A stretch of DNA of 33,413 bases from Verrucomicrobiota bacterium (GCA_003176045.1 PSRM01000058.1:1-33413); one strand, 5' to 3'; shown: positions 13,622 to 22,001, counted from the first letter of the stretch. A program made the numbers and translations. Notes: generated by a model not told the origin, from the letters alone.

Positions 13622-16600
13622 ATGAAAAAGACACTCCTTACAGCAGTAACCGCGACGTTGCTCGGCATCGCCGCCACGGCCCAGGTGACCCAACCCATCA
13701 TTCCTCGCGGCAAACTGGCCGTATTCAAAGCCGGCAATCCTGACAACAGTTACCCAATGATCACGGCAAGGGTCGCGCCGTGCTATGTTCAAGTTTTTGA
13801 TCCAGCGACAGCCAACCAAACGTCGCCGCTGGTATCCATCGCCATGGCGACCAACTCGAGCGTGCCGGGATCGGTATGGATCAATCATCACGCAGGATCC
13901 GAAGGCGGCGGGATCTCACGCTCGATTGACCGGCAGTTCCTGTGCCTCGAAGGCTATACTGGCAATATTCTGAGCCCCACCGCATCCAAGCCTTCCACCG
14001 ATCCAAGCGTTACCCGCGGAATCGTCACGCTCGACGCCTTCACCAACGCCATCAGTGTTTATTCGAGTCTCTATTCCTGGTTTGGAATTCCGCCTGGTGC
14101 TGTCCCGGCCAACAACCAGGATAACCCAACCGGCATTGCCTCGACCGATGGGACCAATTTTTGGGGCACGGGCAACTTTGCCGGCACCAGCAGCGAGCTG
14201 GATGGGACGCTCTACTACAATTCGGGCAATGAAAATTTACAGGAGGTGCAACAGTTCATTCAGGCGGCGGGCGAAGCACGAATCATCGGCGGGATGCTCC
14301 TGATCGCGACCAAGTCGGGCGGTGGCAGTGTGAGCGGACTTTACAACTTTATAGACCCATCCAGTGGCGCCGTCGTGCCATTGCCCTGGGACCCGAATGT
14401 ATCCAATCCGTATTACAATTTCGCATTTACGAACCTCTATATGACCTGGGGAAATACGTTCAAAAACGTACTCAATTTTGACATGGATCCGGCGCGCACT
14501 GTCGCCTATGGCGCTGATCAACAATGGGGCATCATCAAATTTACCAATAACTCCGGGACTTGGGTCCAGGCACCGTATTTCTTCAACAGCAACAACATTG
14601 GCACCACCGCCCAGGCGCAGGCAAACCAGGGCTGCTTCGGCATTTGTGTGGATTTCAGCGGTCCCAACCCGATCATCTACGCCACTACCATGGAAAACGG
14701 CGCTCCCACCGCCTATCCGGGCGGCTTCGGTGTCAATACCGCGCAAGGCCATCAAAACAATAATCGGCTTATCCGCATTGTGGATACCGGCGTAAACCCG
14801 GGCAGCAGCCTGGTGGCCCAGACGCTGGCGGTTGCCGCGACCACCAACGAGTTTTTCGGCGGCATTGATTTCACGCCGGACCTCACTCCGGTGATAACAT
14901 CCCAGCCCGCCAACTACGCGACCACGAACGGCGGAGCGGCGTTCTTCAGCGTCGCCGCGCAGTCAGTGTATGCGCTGGACTATCAGTGGCTTCAAAACGG
15001 GACCAATCTCGCTGGCGCCAATAATGCCACTTTGAACCTGAGCAGCCTAACAACCAGTTCCGACGGCTTCACGTATCAATGTGTGGTTACGAATAACTAT
15101 GGCGCTGTGACCAGCATTGTTGCCACGCTCAACGTGACCCTCAACCCGGTGGCGCCTCACATCACCTCCGGCACAAACCATCCAACCGGATTCGTGGGCG
15201 GCACGCTCACCTTCCCAGCGGTCACCGCCACAGGCACGCAGCCGTTCACTTATCAGTGGTACAATAAGTCAGGAGTTGCCATCACAGACGACGGCGTCAA
15301 GTACCTCGGTTCGGCTACGCCGTCCTTGACCATTAGCAACCTGGCAACACCGGGTGATTCGGGCAATTACTGGCTGGTGGTGGCCAACCCTTCCTCCTCT
15401 GTCGCCTCCAATATCGTTGACGTCCTGACGGTGAACTACAAGAAGGCGACCATTACTGCCGGACAACCGGCTTCTGTGACAACCTTCGTCGGAACTCCTA
15501 CCGCCTTGACCGCGACGCAAAGTGGAGCGACGCCTCCAGTGACCAGTCAATGGTATAAGGGCGCCACACAATTGGCTGACGCAGGTGATTACACCGGAAC
15601 CACCTCCACGACCTTGAATATTGCGGCAAACTCGACGGCTGATTCCGGGACCAACTATTACATTGTCTTCAGCAACGGTGGCGGCAGCGTGACCAGCGTG
15701 TTGGCATCGGTGACAGTGCTGATCCCGCCGGCACATTCGTCTGTCCTGTACAGCAACCAGGTTTACCGGCAATTCTTTGACGGCCTTCCGGATCCTGGCA
15801 CAGCCGGCGTGAACGCCAACGGCACTGCCGTCAGCAACGGCCTATCGGTAAACAGCATCAACAATCCTGGAGATCCAGGAGTGATCAATAGCGTGGCTTA
15901 TTCGCTGGCCAATCCCTTCGACTTTGCCTACCCGGTGATCAACAACAGTTACATCGGCGGCCTGGGCCTGGGCACCGGCGCCAACAATCTCAATGGCTGG
16001 TACGGCGCAGCGGACACCAATCTGGTGGATGGCGTTGATGGCATCACACGTTTCGGCGCGCAGAACGGCGACCAGTCCACCGGCGGCGTCATTGACTTCG
16101 GCTTAAACGATCAAGGGGGCGGTATTGCCGGAACCAACCGCGCGCTGGGCCTGCTTTCGACCAGCACCACCGGCTCGACTTCATTCGGCGTAAAACTCGT
16201 GAACGGCTCCGCCAGCACTCTCAACTACATCAACCTGAGTTTCCTGGGCCAGATCTGGCGTAACAACACGGCGCCCAGGACAATGTCCTTCAGCTATTTG
16301 ATTGACTCGACAGCAACCAATTTCTCGTTGATCTCGGAACCTGAGGCGACAAACACCATGCCCCAGGTCATTCCAGGCACCATCCCAGCCTGGGCGTTGT
16401 CATTCAACTTCCCAACCAATCCTGCCGGCGTGCTGGCTTTGGACGGGAATCAACCCGCAAATCGAATCCAGATGGCCACGAACAACATGGCCCTCGGGAG
16501 CCCCTGGACGCCCGGCGGCGCGCTATGGTTGATCTGGTCCATCAACTTCTATGGCCAGGGAACCGGGCAAGGTTACGCCATTGATAACCTCAGCTTCTCT

Positions 16601-16867
16601 GCTTCAGTGGCGCCGATCACCGCGCCGGCGTTGAACGTGGTGAGCTATTCCGGTGGATTTTCAGGCAGCGGTCTGAAGCTGGGTTTCTCCGATTCACCCG
16701 GCGCCGGCGGTCAATTCACCGTTTGGAGCACTACGAACGTGACTTTGCCATTTGGCCAGTGGCAGAATCTGGGGCATCCGTCGGAAATCACGTCCGGCAA
16801 TTATGTGTTCACCGATAATCAAGCCACAAACAAACCTCAGCGCTACTACCGTGTCACTTCGCCGTGA
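13622..16867 (+). CDS. Large secreted protein with three Ig-like domains
   Basis: 1081 residues with a clear signal peptide (MKKTLLTAVTATLLGIAATA, cut before QVTQP). Residues about 25-420 form an extended beta-rich region without a domain I recognise (RTVAYGADQQWGIIKFTNNS). Three Ig-like domains follow at about 424-508, 510-605 and 606-700, each with the family signature such as YQWLQNGTNLAGANNATLNL. Residues 700-1000 are a Gly/Asn-rich region suggestive of a jelly-roll or autotransporter-like fold. The C-terminus (FTVWSTTNVTLPFGQWQNLG, then YYRVTSP) is of a type common at the end of verrucomicrobial secreted proteins and may be a sorting or capping domain. It is probably surface or extracellular. 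The 250-nt divergent gap to the pseudopilin should hold its promoter, but none is convincing. Confidence 0.85.
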   Translation: MKKTLLTAVTATLLGIAATAQVTQPIIPRGKLAVFKAGNPDNSYPMITARVAPCYVQVFDPATANQTSPLVSIAMATNSSVPGSVWINHHAGSEGGGISRSIDRQFLCLEGYTGNILSPTASKPSTDPSVTRGIVTLDAFTNAISVYSSLYSWFGIPPGAVPANNQDNPTGIASTDGTNFWGTGNFAGTSSELDGTLYYNSGNENLQEVQQFIQAAGEARIIGGMLLIATKSGGGSVSGLYNFIDPSSGAVVPLPWDPNVSNPYYNFAFTNLYMTWGNTFKNVLNFDMDPARTVAYGADQQWGIIKFTNNSGTWVQAPYFFNSNNIGTTAQAQANQGCFGICVDFSGPNPIIYATTMENGAPTAYPGGFGVNTAQGHQNNNRLIRIVDTGVNPGSSLVAQTLAVAATTNEFFGGIDFTPDLTPVITSQPANYATTNGGAAFFSVAAQSVYALDYQWLQNGTNLAGANNATLNLSSLTTSSDGFTYQCVVTNNYGAVTSIVATLNVTLNPVAPHITSGTNHPTGFVGGTLTFPAVTATGTQPFTYQWYNKSGVAITDDGVKYLGSATPSLTISNLATPGDSGNYWLVVANPSSSVASNIVDVLTVNYKKATITAGQPASVTTFVGTPTALTATQSGATPPVTSQWYKGATQLADAGDYTGTTSTTLNIAANSTADSGTNYYIVFSNGGGSVTSVLASVTVLIPPAHSSVLYSNQVYRQFFDGLPDPGTAGVNANGTAVSNGLSVNSINNPGDPGVINSVAYSLANPFDFAYPVINNSYIGGLGLGTGANNLNGWYGAADTNLVDGVDGITRFGAQNGDQSTGGVIDFGLNDQGGGIAGTNRALGLLSTSTTGSTSFGVKLVNGSASTLNYINLSFLGQIWRNNTAPRTMSFSYLIDSTATNFSLISEPEATNTMPQVIPGTIPAWALSFNFPTNPAGVLALDGNQPANRIQMATNNMALGSPWTPGGALWLIWSINFYGQGTGQGYAIDNLSFSASVAPITAPALNVVSYSGGFSGSGLKLGFSDSPGAGGQFTVWSTTNVTLPFGQWQNLGHPSEITSGNYVFTDNQATNKPQRYYRVTSP

Positions 16868-16877
16868 CGAGAGAAGG

Positions 16878-17780
16878 ATGCGGCCGAACGGCGCTCATTA
16901 CGGTGTAGGGCAGGCTTTCGAGCCTGCCGGTTCCGGGGGCTTTCCAGCCCCCGGAACCCCGCACCTCCGAGGAACGCGGCGCTGGAAAGCGCCGCTCACC
17001 GGCAGGTTGGAAAGCCTGCCCTACAAGGGATTGCCAGCCCTTCGGATTTGCGGCGGACTTGCCTCCCTACTCCTGCTGACCCAGTTAGTCGCGGCCCCCC
17101 TGTTCGCCCAGGAGCCCTCCTATCTCCACCCCGGCCACCCCGATCCAATCGTCCTCCTCGCCCCTCCTCCGCTGCCCGGCTCAGCGGAACAGGCTGCCGA
17201 CCTGGCTTCGGCCAGAGCGGTCTTTCGCGCTCATACCACCAACGATGCTGTCCTGGCCGAACTGGAAACCAAACTGAGCGTGTTCTCCTTCGCATCGGCC
17301 ATCGGGCCACAATTCCAGCCCGATCGCCTTCCAAAGACCGCTGCCTTTTTCAAACGTGTGCTCAAAGACACCAAAGAGGTTGTGGACGCCGGCAAAGAAC
17401 ACTGGAAACGCCACCGCCCCTATTATGAAGATGCAAGCCTGGCCTCAGGCGAAATGGAAAAGACCTACAGCTATCCCAGTGGTCACTCCACTCGAGCAAC
17501 GGTTCAGGCTCTACTGCTGGCCGAGGCCGTCCCCGACAAAACCGACGCAATTCTTGATCTTGGCCGCGGCATCGGCTGGCGGCGCGTTTTGCTGGGCCAT
17601 CATTACCCCACGGATATCTACGCCGGCCGCTGTCTCGGTCAGGCCGTCGTCCGCGAACTCAAATCGAACCCGGCCTTCGTGAAGGACTTTGCTGAAGTGA
17701 AAGCTGAGATCACGGCGGCCCTGTCACCAAAGGAGAGCCGTATCCCTGGGAGCGTCGGCGTCTCGCCGGCGAGTCGGTGA
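16878..17780 (+). CDS. Secreted PAP2-family acid phosphatase (class A non-specific type)
   Basis: Periplasmic vanadium-haloperoxidase-fold phosphatase. All three catalytic motifs are present: KEHWKRHRPYY (K-x6-RP), YPSGHSTRA (PSGH) and GWRRVLLGHHYPTDIYAGR (SR-x5-H-x3-D type, with G-W-R in place of S-R). The tail of the domain is complete. The signal peptide is GLASLLLLTQLVAAPLFAQ, but before it lie about 49 residues encoded by a 122-bp palindromic element (16904-17025). ATG 16878 just after the preceding stop is the best ATG start; TTG 17031 would exclude the element and give a normal signal peptide. The last residues (SRIPGSVGVSPASR) also look like translated intergenic repeat. The open frame extends further upstream only inside the preceding gene. 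Confidence 0.82.
   Translation: MRPNGAHYGVGQAFEPAGSGGFPAPGTPHLRGTRRWKAPLTGRLESLPYKGLPALRICGGLASLLLLTQLVAAPLFAQEPSYLHPGHPDPIVLLAPPPLPGSAEQAADLASARAVFRAHTTNDAVLAELETKLSVFSFASAIGPQFQPDRLPKTAAFFKRVLKDTKEVVDAGKEHWKRHRPYYEDASLASGEMEKTYSYPSGHSTRATVQALLLAEAVPDKTDAILDLGRGIGWRRVLLGHHYPTDIYAGRCLGQAVVRELKSNPAFVKDFAEVKAEITAALSPKESRIPGSVGVSPASR
16904..17025. mobile_element. 122-bp palindromic MITE/REP-like element, 15-bp perfect TIRs, in the PAP2 leader
   Basis: The ends TGTAGGGCAGGCTTT (16904-16918) and AAAGCCTGCCCTACA (17011-17025) are perfect inverted repeats. Inside are consecutive hairpins with TTCC/TTCG/GGAA loops: 16909-16928 (8 bp), 16931-16956 (11 bp), 16976-16995 (8 bp) and 17001-17020 (8 bp with one G-U). 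It has no coding capacity of its own. A partial relative sharing the first 16 nt occurs at 25676-25741. A mobile origin is inferred from the TIRs and copies; no transposase is seen. Confidence 0.75.
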
Positions 17781-17822
17781 TTTTGGGTACACCTATTGGG
17801 TTTACAAGGCCAACGGACCGTC

Positions 17823-18011
17823 TCATTCAGCCGCTTTTGCCAATTCCTTGATCAGCGCTCGAGCGATCGGTTTGGGCATGAAGACTTCTACATCGCCGTT
17901 GGAGGCCAAGGAGAGACTTAGGCCGACGGAACTGTCGTCATATCGAACGATCGCAATGGCTTCGTCTCCTGATTCCTGATCCTTGAACTTGATGGTGGTG
18001 GCTTCTGTCAT
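17823..18011 (-). CDS. Small conserved-looking protein, 62 residues, unknown function
   Basis: The product MTEATTIKFKDQESGDEAIA... is acidic, soluble and balanced in composition, with an alternating hydrophobic strand pattern (IAIVRYDD, VGLSLSLA, VEVFMPKP) and a C-terminal helix (IARALIKELAKAAE). This suggests a small alpha/beta fold, and the sequence does not look like repeat translation. The family is not recognised. A consensus-quality promoter ends 3 nt before the ATG, so the message may be leaderless; there is no Shine-Dalgarno sequence. It lies convergent to the PAP2 phosphatase and downstream of the MFS gene on the same strand. Confidence 0.75.
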   Translation of the reverse strand: MTEATTIKFKDQESGDEAIAIVRYDDSSVGLSLSLASNGDVEVFMPKPIARALIKELAKAAE

Positions 18012-18014
18012 AGT

Positions 18015-18043
18015 ATTATATTTTTTCGGTTTCCGGCTCTAAA
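18015..18043 (-). promoter_or_regulatory. Sigma-70-like promoter abutting the 62-residue gene
   Basis: On the minus strand, TTTAGA (complement of 18038-18043, 4/6 match to -35), a 17-nt spacer, and a perfect TATAAT (complement of 18015-18020). ACT and then the ATG follow. The expected transcription start, about 7 nt after the -10 box, falls at or within the start codon, so a leaderless mRNA is predicted. Confidence 0.6.
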
Positions 18044-18061
18044 GAAATCGGAAATTCGCGT

Positions 18062-19384
18062 TCATTCGCGTCCATTCGCGGTTGGACCCTCTTCTCGGGC
18101 CGGGGAACGCCTCACCACCATCCACGTTATTAGCGCCGCCGCCCCACAAACGATGGCGCCCAACGCAATCGTCCGCGGCACTCCCAACCATTGCGAGCAC
18201 GCGCCAGCCTCGAGCCCGCCGACAGGCATCATGCCGCCAAACAGCAGCGCCCAAATACCCATGACGCGTCCCCGCATTTCGTCCACCACGCTCGTCTGCA
18301 ATAGCGTGTTCGTGGTGGAAAAATAAAGTAGCATCCCCCAACCGGCGATTGCCAACGCCCCAATTGCCACGTAGTAGTTACGTGTCATCGCCAGCACCAG
18401 CAGCATCGCCGAAAAAAGCCCCAAACCACCGAACACCAGCAACCGCCGGTTGACCCGGTGCCCATGCGTGGCCACGGCCAGCGCGCCAAAAAATGCGCCG
18501 ACTCCATTCGCGCTTAGGAGTACCCCATAGCGGCGCCCATTGGCTTGCAGCACATCTCTAGCAAAGGCGGGCATCAGGACCGAATAGGACCAGCCGAAAA
18601 TGCCGACGATGGTGAACAGAACCAACAACGTGCGCACCCGCCGGTGCCGCGTCACGTAAGAAAATCCTTCCATTGCGTGACGCCAGGTGGAATCCGGTTT
18701 TTTGGGGGCGACAAATTTTGGCAGCCGCATGAAAACCAGGCCCGCTAAAACGGCCAGAAAGCTCAACCCATTCAAAAAAAAGCAGAAGCCCGTGCCTATT
18801 TCTCCGATGAGCAGTCCCGCCAATGCCGGCCCGACCACGCGCGCGCCATTCACAATCGAACTGTTAAGCGAAATGGCATTCATCAGGTCCTCGCGGCTGG
18901 ACATCTCGACGATAAAAGATTGGCGCGCCGGCATGTCGAAAGCCATAGCGACGCCACCAAGGCCCGCCAGAACAATAATTTGCCGCGGCGTGATGGCATG
19001 ACTCCAGACCAGCGCGGCTAAGGCAAAGGCCAGGATCATCATGCTCGATTGTGTAAACAGCAGAATGAAGCGCTTCGGATAGCGATCAGCCACCGAGCCA
19101 CCGAATAAGGATAAGAATAGCATCGGCGCGGACCCAACCGCCGCCACGACGCCAAGAAGAAGTGGTCTCTTTGTAAGATCATAGACCAGCCAGCTCTGCG
19201 CTGTGTTTTGCATCCAGGTGCCGATGAGTGAAACGAGTTGTCCGAAGAAAAACAGGCGGAAATTCCTGTGCCGCAGGGCTGAAAAAGTTTGCCGCAAATC
19301 CAATGCTCCAGCCACAACACGCCGCAATACCCCCGTCACCTCTTCCGGCACATTGGCGACCTGCTCTGGGGATTGTTCAGCCAT
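18062..19384 (-). CDS. MFS transporter, EntS/MFS_3-like exporter
   Basis: A 440-residue inner-membrane protein with about twelve membrane segments starting after FSALRHRNFRLFFFGQLVSL, the opening typical of the enterobactin-exporter-like MFS_3 group (then GTWMQNTAQSWLVYDLT). The loop 2-3 motif GSVADRYPKRFIL matches the MFS G-x3-D-R-x2-R/K pattern. Likely role: proton-driven export of a small molecule; substrate unknown. The start is MAEQSPEQ at the complement of 19382-19384. The longer open frame to 19513 runs through repeat DNA (SHSTLDTRHSTLVL) and is rejected. It is divergent from trpD across a 374-nt palindrome-rich gap. Confidence 0.9.
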   Translation of the reverse strand: MAEQSPEQVANVPEEVTGVLRRVVAGALDLRQTFSALRHRNFRLFFFGQLVSLIGTWMQNTAQSWLVYDLTKRPLLLGVVAAVGSAPMLFLSLFGGSVADRYPKRFILLFTQSSMMILAFALAALVWSHAITPRQIIVLAGLGGVAMAFDMPARQSFIVEMSSREDLMNAISLNSSIVNGARVVGPALAGLLIGEIGTGFCFFLNGLSFLAVLAGLVFMRLPKFVAPKKPDSTWRHAMEGFSYVTRHRRVRTLLVLFTIVGIFGWSYSVLMPAFARDVLQANGRRYGVLLSANGVGAFFGALAVATHGHRVNRRLLVFGGLGLFSAMLLVLAMTRNYYVAIGALAIAGWGMLLYFSTTNTLLQTSVVDEMRGRVMGIWALLFGGMMPVGGLEAGACSQWLGVPRTIALGAIVCGAAALITWMVVRRSPAREEGPTANGRE

Positions 19385-19438
19385 CAAAACAAGTGTCGAG
19401 TGCCGAGTGTCGAGTGTCGAGTGGGAAGCGGGTACGGA

Positions 19439-19728
19439 GCGCCGAACTCCATTTCGGCGCGACCCAGAGCCACGCGAAGGAAATTCGGCGTTCTGCGTAG
19501 CGCAGATTTCCAATCTGCTGTATCGCAGTGCTTCCAGCCTGCGAGCCGGACGCCACCCCAGGGCGCACGGACAGTCTGCCGATTGGAAATCGGCGATACA
19601 GCAGGTTGGAAACCCGCGCTACCTGGCCGGCGCCCGCTGCACTGGAGCGCCGAAGGCCGGGGCGGCCCGCCCTCCATTTCGGCGCGACCAACGCTCAAAT
19701 TCCAACGCGCCGAAATGGAATTCGGCGC
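19439..19728. repeat. Cluster of palindromic elements in the MFS/trpD divergent gap
   Basis: It contains hairpins GCGCCGAA/TTCGGCGC at 19439-19446/19453-19460 and again at 19707-19714/19721-19728. Between them is a 124-bp element (19498-19621) with 29-bp terminal inverted repeats (three mismatches; left arm starts TAGCGCAGATTTCC). Inner hairpins are GCAGATT/AATCTGC and GCCGAT/ATCGGC. GTGTCGAGTG units lie at about 19394-19425. The two divergent promoters must lie in or around this tract; none is obvious. Confidence 0.75.
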
Positions 19729-19743
19729 TCCGAGACTTTGGAC

Positions 19744-19778
19744 TTTGGACTTTGAACCTTGAACTTTGAACTTTACTC
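19744..19778. repeat. TTTGGAC/TTTGAAC heptamers at the trpD start
   Basis: The tract TTTGGACTTTGAACCTTGAA continuing into CTTTGAACTT covers the annotated TTG start of trpD and its first codons. It is the same heptamer family that is inside the Sua5 gene at 11333-11373. Confidence 0.75.
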
Positions 19779-20901
19779 TAAGCTCGTGCTGGAACAATTG
19801 CGCGATCACCTCGACGCCCGAAAAAATCTGTCCGAGGCGCAGATTTTTATGGCTGTTGAGCAGCTTGCGGATGAATCGGTCTCGGTCGAACTCAAAGCGG
19901 ATTTCCTGACGCGGCTGGCCTTGAAAGGCGAGACGGCTGAGGAAATCGGCTCATTTGTTCGCGCTTTACGCGAGCGCAGCCTGCCCGTGCCGGGGCTCGA
20001 CCATTCTTTGCTCCTCGATGTCGTCGGCACCGGCGGCGATCGCCTGGGCACGTTCAATATCTCCACGACTGTGGCGCTGCTGGCCGCGGCTGCCGGAGTC
20101 GCGGTGGCCAAACATGGCAACCGCGCCAGCACATCGCCCGTTGGCAGCGCCGACGTGCTGGAGGCGCTGGGCATCCCCTTCGATTTAGGGCCGGAGGAAG
20201 CCGTCCGATCCTTGCGCCAGCATGGGTTTGCTTTTTTCTTTGCTCCGAAGTATCACCCTGCATTCAAGCACATAATCCCCGCCCGCAAGCTTTGCGCGGC
20301 GCGCGGACAAAGCACGATCTTCAATTTTCTTGGCCCTTTGCTCAATCCGGCGCGTCCCGCCGCAATGCTGATTGGCGTGCCGCGCCCGGATTTGTGCGAA
20401 CCGCTGGCCCGGGTGCTCCAGTCCCTGGGTGTGCGCCGCGGGATGGTGGTGTGCGGCGCGGTGCCGGAGGATTCAGGGTTCAGGGTTCAGGAAATGGAGG
20501 CGGCGGAGAAGAACATACCAGAGAACCGAGAGGCTGCAGCCCCATGCTACCTGGACGAACTTTCGACTCTTGGGCCAACAACCATCGCCGAGTTCTACCA
20601 GGAAAATGGCCTGGCTTGTGCTTCGTTTTCCTGTGAGTCTTTTCCAATTGGCCCTGCCACTCTCGCCGACCTGCGCAGTGGCAACGATCGCACTGCAAAC
20701 GCAGCGGTCATCCGCTCTATTCTAGGCGGAGAGCAACGAGGACCCAAACGCGACATCGTCCTGGCCAACACCGCGGCGGCGCTGCTCGTAGCCGGCCGCG
20801 CGCGAAACCTCGCCGCGGGCTGGGAACTGGCGGAGCAAACTATCGAGAGCGGAAAGGCGAGAGCGAAACTGGAGGAGCTTTGCAGCCGCCGAACTCCGTG
20901 A
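19759..20901 (+). CDS. trpD: Anthranilate phosphoribosyltransferase
   Basis: Second step of tryptophan synthesis: transfers phosphoribose from PRPP to anthranilate. Key motifs are intact: VGTGGD (89-94) with FNIST for PRPP binding, KHGNRASTSPVGSADVLEAL (K118 onward), and FAPKYHPAFKHI. The 380 residues exceed the usual ~340, partly because of a linker at about 235-260 (EDSGFRVQ...) encoded in part by GGTTCAGG repeats. The start is unclear: TTG 19759 lies within TTTGAAC heptamers and encodes MNFELYSK, while GTG 19786 (VLEQLRDHL) would match the family's usual N-terminus and avoid the repeat. No other trp gene is nearby. Confidence 0.9.
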   Translation: MNFELYSKLVLEQLRDHLDARKNLSEAQIFMAVEQLADESVSVELKADFLTRLALKGETAEEIGSFVRALRERSLPVPGLDHSLLLDVVGTGGDRLGTFNISTTVALLAAAAGVAVAKHGNRASTSPVGSADVLEALGIPFDLGPEEAVRSLRQHGFAFFFAPKYHPAFKHIIPARKLCAARGQSTIFNFLGPLLNPARPAAMLIGVPRPDLCEPLARVLQSLGVRRGMVVCGAVPEDSGFRVQEMEAAEKNIPENREAAAPCYLDELSTLGPTTIAEFYQENGLACASFSCESFPIGPATLADLRSGNDRTANAAVIRSILGGEQRGPKRDIVLANTAAALLVAGRARNLAAGWELAEQTIESGKARAKLEELCSRRTP

Positions 20902-21238
20902 GAAGCGGGGAGAGCGTGGCGAGCGTGAGGAGCGTGAAAAGCGTGGAGCGTAGGAGCGACCAGGCCCGACGTTCCCTCCGCTCCTCAGGTTCCCCGCTTC
21001 GTAAAGCGTTTAGCTCGGCAAAAACTTGACTTATTCGCTAAGTCAAGACTTCAGCGGGTTTCACCCCACGCTACTTCGGCGCTGGGTGTGCTAAATTTCG
21101 GCCAGCCTAAACCGCCAACCTTCCTGGAGGAGAACCGGGAAAAGGGAAAACAAATGCGAGGAAACAAAGCAACCTGAAGCGCGGTTCGACCAATGTGCGG
21201 ACCACGCCCCCCGGTTGAAAACTGACAGAAAGAGGAAT
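20902..21238. other. Intergenic region between trpD and the 199-residue secreted protein
   Basis: It starts with degenerate GAGCGTGG/GAGCGTGA units (about 20908-20960), then a palindrome at 21025-21047, then unremarkable sequence with AGAGGAAT, a good ribosome site, just before the next ATG at 21239. No gene is seen. The promoter of the next gene should lie here; TTGACT at 21026 resembles a -35 box but no matching -10 follows. Confidence 0.5.
21025..21047. promoter_or_regulatory. Operator-like palindrome CTTGACTTA-N5-TAAGTCAAG
   Basis: A perfect 9-bp dyad with a 5-bp centre lies 124 nt after the trpD stop and about 190 nt before the next start. There is no T-tract, so terminator function is unlikely. 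The size and AT-richness suit a dimeric regulator's binding site, and the left half overlaps a TTGACT -35-like hexamer. Function is inferred. Confidence 0.4.
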
Positions 21239-21838
21239 ATGAAAACGATAGCGAAATTAGCGATAATCGGCGCTTGTGTAGCATTGGGGGTGGCCCGAAC
21301 CAGCGCTCAAACAACCAACTCGGGTACCATTGTCACTACTCTCAACTTCCAGTTGCAGGCCGATGTGCAAACCTCGGATACTGTTATGGGCAAAGCAACC
21401 GCTGGAAATAAACAAATCATCAACGCGCTTCTGGGATCCAACGCCCCGAACGCTACCATCGTGGTCAAGGATGACCAATCTGGCTCCGGCCCTGCCTTCT
21501 TCGTTCGCCAAACCACCGGGAAGGGACACAATGCGGTCGTGACGGATACCGATGTATCCGGCTTGATGACGGTGGGGCAGTTGGATATCAGCGTGCAAGT
21601 CAACAGTACGGGCGGCCAGGTTAAGGAATCCGATATTGTGACCCTTACGCTCGGCTCCAACGACAGCGGACTGGATTTCGTGCTCCAGGGCTATTTGACC
21701 CGAGGTGCTCACCAGGACGGGACGAAGCAAAAGATCAGTGTGAAATGCCTTACGGGCACCGGCCACGTTAACGGCAATCCCGCAGTCTTCCACGACGGTG
21801 GTGCAACCAGCACAAGTTCCAAGGTGGAAAGTGACTGA
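21239..21838 (+). CDS. Secreted protein of unknown function, 199 residues
   Basis: Signal peptide MKTIAKLAIIGACVALGVAR with cleavage after TSAQ. The rest is Thr/Ser/Gly/Asn-rich with alternating beta pattern (SGTIVTTLNFQLQADVQ, GQLDISVQVNSTGGQVKESD), suggesting a small beta-sandwich. The family is not recognised. ATG 21239 has a good ribosome site (AGAGGA). It is followed by a repeat-rich gap and the HEAT-like protein. Confidence 0.75.
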   Translation: MKTIAKLAIIGACVALGVARTSAQTTNSGTIVTTLNFQLQADVQTSDTVMGKATAGNKQIINALLGSNAPNATIVVKDDQSGSGPAFFVRQTTGKGHNAVVTDTDVSGLMTVGQLDISVQVNSTGGQVKESDIVTLTLGSNDSGLDFVLQGYLTRGAHQDGTKQKISVKCLTGTGHVNGNPAVFHDGGATSTSSKVESD

Positions 21839-21850
21839 GCTGATCCGACT

Positions 21851-22001
21851 TTAACGCAAAGACGCAAAGGCGCAAAGGCAGTGACCAACGAGCAAGGAAT
21901 TCTGCAAACCGATTCCAGACCTTCCAGCCCAGGGTAGTACCGCTCGGCGGGAAACTACCTTGGGTGCTCGTCGCAACTCAGGGCCAACCCCGAATGGGGT
22001 T
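21851..22001. repeat. CGCAAAGG units and a palindrome before the HEAT-like gene
   Basis: ACGCAAAGACGCAAAGGCGC units are at about 21855-21880 (the same family at 24493-24530 and 27824-27850). Then come imperfect dyads, with AGGGTAGT/ACTACCTTGG-type symmetry at 21930-21965 and AACCCC-GAAT-GGGGTT at 21986-22001. No gene is seen. Confidence 0.6.

Noticed and set aside
19203..19769. 188-residue plus-strand frame in the MFS/trpD gap
   Set aside because: Overlaps the MFS gene's N-terminal part and consists largely of translated palindromic repeats; no domain pattern.
21025..21047. Palindrome as the trpD terminator
   Set aside because: No T-tract on either strand; an operator-like site is more plausible.
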